DNA of 12,831 nucleotides, taken from assembly GCA_964384595.1 (NCBI GenBank), contig CAYLLY010000052.1, forward strand, positions 1 through 12,831, read 5' to 3'. This document shows positions 1 through 4,130 of the stretch, one piece after another. A program made the translations under genes and the position numbers. The DNA is from SCTG01 sp964384595 (lineage in GTDB: Bacteria; Nitrospirota; Nitrospiria; Nitrospirales; NS-4). Numbering within the stretch: position 1 is the first letter of the stretch; each line of letters starts with the position of its first letter. Below the pieces are notes generated by a model. That model was not told where the DNA came from and did not search any database. It saw only the letters and a list, made by a program, of their open reading frames with translations.

Positions 1-61
1 GGGAGTGACACGCTTTTTTCCGCAGCCTGTTAGGACTCAGACCAACCGCATTCTCGATCCT

Positions 62-133
62 GATGTAGGGGCGGGCCCCCGCGCCTGCCTATCTGATTCC
101 AAACCCGATGTAGGGGCGCACGGCGGTGCGCCC
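62..133. repeat. Two GTAGGGGCG-type hairpin repeats in tandem
   Basis: Two copies of a short element begin GATGTAGGGGCG, at 62-85 and 107-133. The second folds into a perfect 8-bp stem, GGGCGCAC (114-121) with GTGCGCCC (126-133), around a 4-nt loop. The first has a weaker stem of the same type. Two more members lie at 4009-4036 and 4049-4077 in the opposite orientation, so this is a dispersed intergenic family. No U-tract follows, so I do not call them terminators. Confidence 0.7.
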
Positions 134-141
134 TCTTTCAT

Positions 142-181
142 CCCCTCGCCCCGCGTGCGGGGAGAGGGAAGGGTGAGGGGG
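142..181. repeat. CCCCTCGCCC/GGGGAGAGGG palindromic repeat
   Basis: A G/C-only palindromic block contains the stem CCCCGC/GCGGGG around a 2-nt loop and is followed by a GGGTGAGGGG tail. Related blocks sit at 3920-3959 and 4086-4123, beginning CCCCTCACCC and ending GGGGCGAGGG. It is a dispersed intergenic repeat with no sign of coding. An open frame that crosses it (5-313) is of low complexity and was not accepted. Confidence 0.6.
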
Positions 182-188
182 CTCAACC

Positions 189-211
189 CGTTCGTGCTGA
201 GGCTCTCGAAG
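189..211. repeat. Short dispersed repeat, inverted partner at 3973-3995
   Basis: The 23-bp stretch beginning CGTTCGTGCTGAGG is, in reverse complement, identical at 21 of 23 positions to 3973-3995. It lies in the same mosaic of hairpin repeats as its partner. From 212 to 320 I see nothing further that I can support. Confidence 0.55.
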
Positions 212-320
212 CAGGCACCGCTTTCTTGTCCCGTTTTCCTGTCACAGCCCCTATCCGACGTAGTGGCACCGCGTGCTGCGCCCGTTAATTTCGAATCTGA
301 AGTCAGAGGTTGATCAGTGA

Positions 321-342
321 GCGGGAAATAAATCTGTCCCGC
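321..342. repeat. Small palindrome with AAATAAATCTGTCCC motif
   Basis: GCGGGA (321-326) pairs with TCCCGC (337-342) around a 10-nt loop. The core AAATAAATCTGTCCC also occurs in the right arm of the longer palindrome at 1680-1752, so both belong to one REP-like family. Sequences of this kind often accompany REP-associated Y1 transposases; that link is recalled knowledge, and no transposase gene lies here. Confidence 0.5.
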
Positions 343-391
343 TTTTCTATCCTACCCGGTATTACCGATGCTGGTTTTTTAGGGAACGTCA

Positions 392-400
392 TGCTAGCCT
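392..400 (+). promoter_or_regulatory. Possible extended -10 promoter element upstream of the OmpA/Sel1 gene
   Basis: TG followed by one base and TAGCCT (395-400) fits an extended -10 (TGnTAnnnT). No good -35 is visible about 17 bases upstream. It would give a leader of roughly 25 nt before the ATG at 431. Weak call. Confidence 0.25.
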
Positions 401-430
401 AGCCTCTCCTGCCCCACACCGGAGGCTGTC

Positions 431-1363
431 ATGGCGTACCGGTCATTCTCTCGTTGGCTTTTGTTGTCTCTGGCGCTTGGATTAGGACCGCTCACCGACA
501 CGATGGCAGCCGAGATCTTTGAGCCGGACCCGAGAGAAACCAGTCGAATGCGTAAGTTGACGAAGGTGCCGCAACCTCGATTTGATTCGAAGAAACGTGA
601 GCGCACCACCTATTTGTTCTTCGATCCAGGTTCAACCTTGTTGAAGAATCCTGAATCCTTCAGACAATTGGACGCTGCCGGCAGAGCTTTCAGGAAAGCC
701 CTGGAAGTGGGGAAAACCGACAATTGGGTCATCGAGGTTGCAGCCCATACGGATAATGTGGAATCTCCGGAGAGCAACATGAAGTTATCCATGGGGCGTG
801 CGGAGAACGTCCGCTCATACCTGATCGAGAACTTTGGTCTGCCCCCGAACATGGTCATCGCGCAGGGCTATGGTGAGGCACAGCCTATTGTCTCAAACAA
901 CACGCCTGAGGGCCGCGAAAAGAACCGTCGGATTGTGTTCAGAGTTAAACCACGAACTCCGTTCGAAACTGGGCTGGCTGCATTTCAATCTGGCAATTAC
1001 GATTCTGCATTAAATGAATGGCGCGGAATAGCTGAGCAAGGGAATGCTGGAGCCCAATTCTGGCTAGGCATACTGTATGCAAATGGGAAGGGTGCCCCGC
1101 AGGATTACAGATCAGCAGCAGAATGGTTCCACAAGGCTGCCAAACAGGGGCATGTTTATGCTCAGTACAATCTTGGTCAGATGTACTTTGAAGGCTTGGG
1201 CGTCACACAGGACTTCGTCTTTGCTTACATGTGGACCAATATTTCTTCTGCTCAGGGATTCATGAAGGCCGGCGATTTTCGGGATACCATCTCCTCGAAA
1301 ATGACGCCCGGGCAGATTGCTGAGTCGCAAAAGCTTGTCCGCGAGTGGAAGCCCAAGAAGTAA
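431..1363 (+). CDS. Secreted OmpA-C domain protein with Sel1-like repeats
   Basis: This 310-residue protein should bind peptidoglycan in the periplasm. Residues 1-27 form a signal peptide (a basic start, then a hydrophobic stretch ending near TMAA). Residues about 57-172 are an OmpA/Pal/MotB C-terminal domain: HTDN (106-109), the LSMGRAENVRSYL helix (119-131), and YGEAQP followed by NRRIVFRV at the end. After it come a TPR-like helical pair (180-204) and two Sel1-type repeats (about 205-240 and 241-277), recognised by AGAQFWLGILYANGKG and AQYNLGQMYFEGLGV. GGAGG lies 5 nt before the ATG, which fixes the start. The gene stands alone between two repeat-rich gaps. Family knowledge: the OmpA_C domain binds the diaminopimelate peptide of peptidoglycan, and Sel1 repeats are protein-protein scaffolds. 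A specific role, such as envelope stability or scaffolding, is inference. Confidence 0.85.
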   Translation: MAYRSFSRWLLLSLALGLGPLTDTMAAEIFEPDPRETSRMRKLTKVPQPRFDSKKRERTTYLFFDPGSTLLKNPESFRQLDAAGRAFRKALEVGKTDNWVIEVAAHTDNVESPESNMKLSMGRAENVRSYLIENFGLPPNMVIAQGYGEAQPIVSNNTPEGREKNRRIVFRVKPRTPFETGLAAFQSGNYDSALNEWRGIAEQGNAGAQFWLGILYANGKGAPQDYRSAAEWFHKAAKQGHVYAQYNLGQMYFEGLGVTQDFVFAYMWTNISSAQGFMKAGDFRDTISSKMTPGQIAESQKLVREWKPKK

Positions 1364-1400
1364 TGAGTCAATCCCATTTTCTTAGTTGAAATAGAAATAC

Positions 1401-1530
1401 CGGTGCCAGGCACACTTATCGGTTGAAAACGGGGTCAGGCACCATTCGTGATAAATAACGGTGCCAGGCACACTTACGAACGGGCGGAAACGGGGTCAGG
1501 CACCATTCGGAAATGGAGCCAGACCCCTCC
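1401..1530. repeat. Tandem REP-like elements (GGTGCCAGGCAC / GGGGTCAGGCACC), BIME-like
   Basis: Two tandem units, 1401-1448 and 1459-1510, each run from CGGTGCCAGGCACACTTA to GGGGTCAGGCACCATTCG. Within each, the left arm GGTGCC and right arm GGCACC form an imperfect hairpin. A third degenerate half, GGAGCCAGACCCC, follows at 1515-1527 and touches the fabH fragment. This two-unit inverted arrangement is typical of BIME clusters mobilised by REP-associated transposases (family knowledge). The 1364-1832 gap contains this cluster, a fabH remnant, a long palindrome and a partial attC; I see no intact gene in it. Confidence 0.7.
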
Positions 1531-1531
1531 G

Positions 1532-1679
1532 CTACCATCTGATCAGCGCCGTGGCCCAGGTGAGGCCGCCGCCGATGGTCGCCAGGCAGACGAGATCGCC
1601 CGGCTTGACCTTGCTGGCGCGCACCGCCGTATCCAGCGTCAGCGGGAGCGCTGAGGAGGACGTGTTGCCGTACCGTTCG
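1532..1679 (-). pseudogene. fabH: fabH 3'-end fragment (truncated duplicate)
   Basis: On the minus strand this encodes the last 48 residues and the stop of a FabH protein: ERYGNTSSSALPLTL, including the catalytic Asn, through IGGGLTW to ALIRW and TAG. It matches the C-terminus of the intact fabH at 4131-5114, with 44 of 48 residues and about 130 of 147 bases identical by hand count. About 12 of the 17 base differences are silent. Homology stops at 1679, immediately before the palindrome at 1680-1752, and nothing upstream resembles the rest of FabH, so it cannot make an enzyme. The silent bias implies that most divergence accumulated while both copies were part of working genes, and that truncation is more recent. 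It is in the same orientation as the intact gene and 2,599 bp from it. Confidence 0.9.
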
Positions 1680-1752
1680 TTAAAGGGAACAGATTTATTT
1701 TCTGCTTTTAACCTGGACCGGTCGTTCAGAAAAATAAATCTGTCCCCTTTAA
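1680..1752. repeat. Long imperfect palindrome (REP-like, AAAGGGGACAGATTTATTTT family)
   Basis: The left arm (1680-1703, TTAAAGGGAACAGATTTATT...) and right arm (1728-1752) are inverted copies differing by one base and one T-run length, separated by 24 nt. The element abuts the 5' edge of the fabH fragment exactly. Its right end runs into a 13-bp tandem duplication, CTTTAATTTCCCT, at 1747-1759 and 1760-1772. The same core occurs at 327-340. It resembles a REP doublet or very small non-autonomous element (inference). Confidence 0.75.
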
Positions 1753-1772
1753 TTTCCCTCTTTAATTTCCCT

Positions 1773-1822
1773 CAGCATCAGCAGCGGCGCGCAGCGCCAT
1801 CCGCTGCAACCGGTTGTTGGGC
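1773..1822 (-). other. Truncated attC-like site (downstream of 1833-2588)
   Basis: Read on the minus strand, GCCCAAC (1816-1822) fits the attC R'' consensus RYYYAAC and begins 11 nt after the TGA of the 1833-2588 gene. It continues AACCGGTTGCAGCGG, and a complementary CCGCTGC follows after a short G/C-rich loop, giving a 7-bp inner stem as expected for L''/L' boxes. The matching GTTRRRY R' box that should close the site is absent. At that place the sequence passes into the AGGGAAATTAAAG repeats and the 1680-1752 palindrome. I read it as an attC that has lost its R' arm. Confidence 0.5.
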
Positions 1823-1832
1823 TGCCGGCGAT

Positions 1833-2588
1833 TCACAGAAGTGCCGCGTGGTGTAGAAACTCCTCGACTACAATGCGGCACCCTGATTGCACTGCGTCAA
1901 CGTCCCCCTTCTGCGCCGTGAAGTAGCGGCCATGAGCGGACATGTGTCCCAAGTCCCGCAAACCTGGCAACGCCTTCTTCGCATTTCGGGAAAGAGTGAA
2001 TGACGGCTCAGTCAAGGCCTTTGATATGAGATCTGAGAGCTGGAGATAATTTCCAGCGACATCCTTTATCTTACCCTCGACACCTTTCGCCTCGAAGGCC
2101 TCGATGATCGAGATCTCGACCAAACGACGCATCATGACGAAGGCGGCATCGTACCAGTTCATGCCATAGGCACCATTCATCTGGCGTCCGACGCTAACCA
2201 GGTAGCCCCGTTTCGCTTGAGCGAGAAGACTTAGCGGGAAGAGACCCTCGTCCTCCTTCGGTGCTGCCGCGGAGCGCCAGGTCGTGCGGAGGTTGTAGCA
2301 AAGCTCCTGTGATGCCGCGGCCCTCTTTCTCGCGTCCGCCGTCGGAGAAAAAACGGCCTCCAGCAACTCGGCTATGGCTGAAGAATCACCTGCACTTGTG
2401 GGAGCTAGATCGCGGAACGCGTTCGTGGCATCGGCGCGGAGCGTTGCCAGCTTGTTGGCGTAGAAGTTGTCTCCACCAAGGCTCTTCTTGTGACGTTTCG
2501 CCTTCTTCGTAACGACGATTGCCTCTCGGGCTAGTCGTTCGAGACGTTCGGAAGCCGAGAGGGGCCCGCCCGCGTTGACCTGAGACAT
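1833..2588 (-). CDS. Hypothetical protein with DUF4145-like C-terminus, second gene of a two-gene cassette
   Basis: This 251-residue protein appears soluble. I do not recognise the N-terminal half: a basic stretch at 26-37 followed by helices. The C-terminal part (about 145-250) has the look of DUF4145: a helix FVMMRRLVEISIIEAFEAKG (150-169), then LRDLGHMSAHGR (210-221), resembling the family's LRxLGNxxAH motif, and a closing helix ending EEFLHH. Recalled knowledge places DUF4145 near the HEPN-like helical families, some of which are ribonucleases. The exact RX4-6H catalytic spacing is not met here, so nuclease activity is not claimed. It starts at ATG 2588, 6 nt after the preceding stop (2595-2597), with no independent strong RBS, so the pair is probably translated together. 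Its TGA is followed by an attC-like core, marking the end of a cassette. A toxin or defence role is possible but unproven. Confidence 0.7.
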   Translation of the reverse strand: MSQVNAGGPLSASERLERLAREAIVVTKKAKRHKKSLGGDNFYANKLATLRADATNAFRDLAPTSAGDSSAIAELLEAVFSPTADARKRAAASQELCYNLRTTWRSAAAPKEDEGLFPLSLLAQAKRGYLVSVGRQMNGAYGMNWYDAAFVMMRRLVEISIIEAFEAKGVEGKIKDVAGNYLQLSDLISKALTEPSFTLSRNAKKALPGLRDLGHMSAHGRYFTAQKGDVDAVQSGCRIVVEEFLHHAALL

Positions 2589-2594
2589 TGAGGC

Positions 2595-3005
2595 CTACCA
2601 ATTCGAGTACGAAAACGTCCTGCCGTCCGGTTTCTGCCGCCGCAGCACCTTCTTTTGACAGAGCTTCTGCATCGGGCCGCTGAGAGAGGTGACCGGAATA
2701 TGATGGCCGCGGTTCTCCAACTCCGCCTTGACCTCCGAGATTGTCTTGGGTTTCTTGAAGAAGTCATCTTCTACCATTTCTTCAACGTAGCCTTGGGGTC
2801 CGCCGCGCTTCTTGCCGGCGGACTTCTGCGATACCTGCTTGGTAGCCCGCCCCATGGCCCGAGGCTTCAGCTTGGGCGTTTCATCCGCACCGCCAAGAAG
2901 ATCGTTTAATACCCTCTCGAACGCGACGCGCCGGAGTTCCGCATCCTTGACACCTGCAACTGCGCGCTCAGCTTGAGCCACGAGTTCGGAGTAGGGCTTT
3001 GCCAT
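2595..3005 (-). CDS. Small protein with winged-helix-like C-terminus, first gene of a two-gene cassette
   Basis: This 136-residue protein has an N-terminal helical segment (1-39, VAGVKDAELRRVAFERVL), a basic, Gly/Lys-rich linker (45-70), and a C-terminal domain (about 82-133). The helix pattern TISEVKAELENRG, the turn HHIPVTSLSGPMQKL, and the strand-like KKVLRRQKPDGRTFSY match a winged helix-turn-helix. DNA or RNA binding is therefore likely. AAGGAGGT (3013-3020) lies 7 nt before the ATG, a strong RBS that fixes the start. The ORF begins 41 nt inside the cassette boundary set by GTTGGGC at 3046-3052. It and the following gene are co-directional and 6 nt apart. By arrangement it could be the regulator or antitoxin partner of that gene; this is inference from order and size only. 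Confidence 0.75.
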   Translation of the reverse strand: MAKPYSELVAQAERAVAGVKDAELRRVAFERVLNDLLGGADETPKLKPRAMGRATKQVSQKSAGKKRGGPQGYVEEMVEDDFFKKPKTISEVKAELENRGHHIPVTSLSGPMQKLCQKKVLRRQKPDGRTFSYSNW

Positions 3006-3012
3006 CTCTCAC

Positions 3013-3020
3013 ACCTCCTT
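3013..3020 (-). promoter_or_regulatory. Strong ribosome binding site AAGGAGGT
   Basis: A full anti-16S match 7 nt before the ATG of the 2595-3005 gene, stronger than any other RBS in the window. It lies between the attC R' box and the start, as in typical cassettes with short leaders. Confidence 0.8.
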
Positions 3021-3045
3021 GGACGTCAATTTCTGCCTCAAGTCA

Positions 3046-3170
3046 GCCCAACAACCAAGCTGAGCGACCGCCACTGACCGCGCGCTCAAGCTCTCTCTCG
3101 TAGTGTTCATAATCCAACGGAGTCTAAACCGAGACGGCTGGAGGCGGTTCGTTCGAGCGATTTGTTAGGT
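3046..3170 (-). other. Integron attC recombination site (complete)
   Basis: Read on the minus strand, the 125-bp site opens with ACCTAAC (3164-3170, RYYYAAC) and closes with GTTGGGC (3046-3052, GTTRRRY), the two attC core boxes. The outer arms are imperfect inverted repeats: CCTAACAAATCGCTCG...ACCGCC at one end and GGCGGTCGCTCAGCTTGG...TTGTTGGG at the other. This gives paired R and L regions with a large unpaired centre. Length is in the range of long attC sites (57-141 bp; Vibrio VCRs are about 125 bp). It lies directly after one gene, whose TAA overlaps the R'' box, and before the next cassette's leader, in the orientation expected for cassettes transcribed on the minus strand. Confidence 0.75.
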
Positions 3171-3794
3171 TTCCTGAGCCTTTCCTCCTTTTTCAATCAG
3201 TCTAATGGGATTGTCTTGCATCTCCTGCTTCCTGACCAGCCAAGCCACCTCCTGTCGAACTAAGTGTATCACTTGGTCGATCAACTCCTTCGACTCATGA
3301 CAATTATTTGCATTGTTACGAAAAAGCGCCTCTATCCCTGACAGACTTTGTAACTGTTTAATCTTCTCCGCGATGACCACGATCTCCTCCTTCTGTTCTT
3401 TGAGCCGGTTCATCTTTCTCTTGTGTTTCAAGTCTTCCCATCTATCCTGCCAAGCGATAGGGTCAAAGATGGAAGCGAGAGCCTTGACGGTTTCGACAAG
3501 ACCTTTGAGTTCAATTTGGATCGGGGAACTCTTGGAGATGCCGCTTACCACGAGCTCGTGACTAACCAAAATCTCTCTCAATCGGAGGTTGGTGAACTCA
3601 AGGCCGTAATATTGCCGCTCATTTAAAATTCTCGAGAATGCATCAAGATCGAACGTTGAGCCGTGACCGTACTGCTCAAGGAGACTCAATAGGTTGTAAG
3701 TGTACTCAAAATCCCTGAGAGTGTTGGTTAGGCAAAAGACAGATGAATCCTCGAAGACCAGTTCGAATGTGCGGTTTTCTGTTTGTAGGCCCAT
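3165..3794 (-). CDS. Unrecognised integron-cassette protein with a basic coiled-coil segment
   Basis: This 209-residue protein has no signal peptide or membrane span, and I do not recognise its family. Visible parts: a mixed alpha/beta N-terminal region (1-80) with ELVFEDSSVFCL and many aromatic residues; a short amphipathic stretch PIQIELKGLVETVKALASIF (91-110); then a strongly charged, coiled-coil-like helix (about 118-150, DLKHKRKMNRLKEQKEE followed by AEKIKQL); and a helical C-terminus with QEVAWLVRKQ. By eye, base composition is clearly less G+C-rich than fabH or the Res operon, which suggests foreign origin. The TAA stop (3165-3167) lies inside the attC R'' box, a common cassette layout. 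The start ATG at 3794 has only a weak RBS. A cytoplasmic accessory function is all that can be said. Confidence 0.7.
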   Translation of the reverse strand: MGLQTENRTFELVFEDSSVFCLTNTLRDFEYTYNLLSLLEQYGHGSTFDLDAFSRILNERQYYGLEFTNLRLREILVSHELVVSGISKSSPIQIELKGLVETVKALASIFDPIAWQDRWEDLKHKRKMNRLKEQKEEIVVIAEKIKQLQSLSGIEALFRNNANNCHESKELIDQVIHLVRQEVAWLVRKQEMQDNPIRLIEKGGKAQET

Positions 3795-3873
3795 AAGCTG
3801 CTCGTAGGAAAGCTAACTAATGAGTATCCTGACCGGCATATCCCGCTTCTGCTAGGCCGGGAGCGATTGCGCG

Positions 3874-3902
3874 AATCTCATCCGATTTCTACGACCTGTC
3901 AA
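3874..3902 (-). promoter_or_regulatory. Possible promoter for the cassette genes (TTGACA-17-GAGATT)
   Basis: On the minus strand a perfect -35 TTGACA (3897-3902) is followed after 17 nt by GAGATT (3874-3879), a 3/6 match to the -10 consensus. It would start transcripts about 70-80 nt before the ATG at 3794 and read into both cassettes, a position like an integron Pc promoter. The -10 is poor, so this is tentative. Confidence 0.35.
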
Positions 3903-3919
3903 GGAACTCCACGTTTCGT

Positions 3920-3995
3920 CCCCCTCACCCGCCCCCTCTCCCCCGCTGGGGGCGAGGGGAATTTTAGGCGTCCTTCGAGAACCTCAGGACGAACG
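3920..3995. repeat. CCCCTCACCC palindrome plus CTTCGAGA..ACGAACG repeat
   Basis: 3920-3959 is a palindromic G/C block with stem CCCCC (3940-3944)/GGGGG (3948-3952), a relative of 142-181. 3973-3995 is the inverted partner of 189-211 (21 of 23 identical). The 3795-4130 gap holds these, two further hairpins and another palindromic block; no gene is visible. Confidence 0.6.
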
Positions 3996-4008
3996 GAACG
4001 AAACAAGA

Positions 4009-4077
4009 GGGCGGGATAAATCCCGCCCCTACATCGAATCGTCAAGACGGGCGACCACGGAGGGTCGCCCCTACATC
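4009..4077. repeat. Two GTAGGGGCG-type hairpin repeats, inverted orientation
   Basis: 4009-4036 has a 9-bp perfect stem GGGCGGGAT/ATCCCGCCC with a 2-nt loop, followed by CTACATCG. 4049-4077 has an 8-bp stem GGGCGACC/GGTCGCCC with a 6-nt loop, followed by CTACATCGG. Both are inverted relatives of the copies at 62-133, which end in GATGTAG on the other side. Confidence 0.7.
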
Positions 4078-4085
4078 GGATGAAT

Positions 4086-4123
4086 CCCCCTCACCCTAAC
4101 CCTCTCCCTCTAGGGGCGAGGGA
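4086..4123. repeat. CCCCTCACCCTAACCCTCTCC...GGGGCGAGGG repeat
   Basis: A third member of the pyrimidine-rich palindromic family also seen at 142-181 and 3920-3959, ending 7 bp from the fabH stop. Read in the fabH direction it offers CCCTC/GAGGG pairing but no U-tract, so termination is uncertain. Confidence 0.55.
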
Positions 4124-4130
4124 AGTTAAG

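Noticed and set aside
5..313. Plus-strand open frame at the left edge
   Set aside because: Runs through hairpin repeats, is low complexity, and has no RBS or recognisable domain.
1401..1510. CRISPR array
   Set aside because: Only two repeat units, each internally inverted, with a 10-nt spacer. This fits REP/BIME elements, not CRISPR.
1461..1856. Plus-strand open frame of 131 codons
   Set aside because: Composed of REP units, the antisense of the fabH fragment and the palindrome; not a gene.
1833..2588. HEPN ribonuclease by RX4-6H motif
   Set aside because: In LRDLGHMSAH the Arg-to-His spacings are 3 and 7 residues, outside the motif. Only a DUF4145-like resemblance is claimed.
3811..3960. 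A further attC upstream of the 3165-3794 gene
   Set aside because: Only a one-off GTTAGCT is present. No RYYYAAC partner or inverted arms are found within 150 bp.
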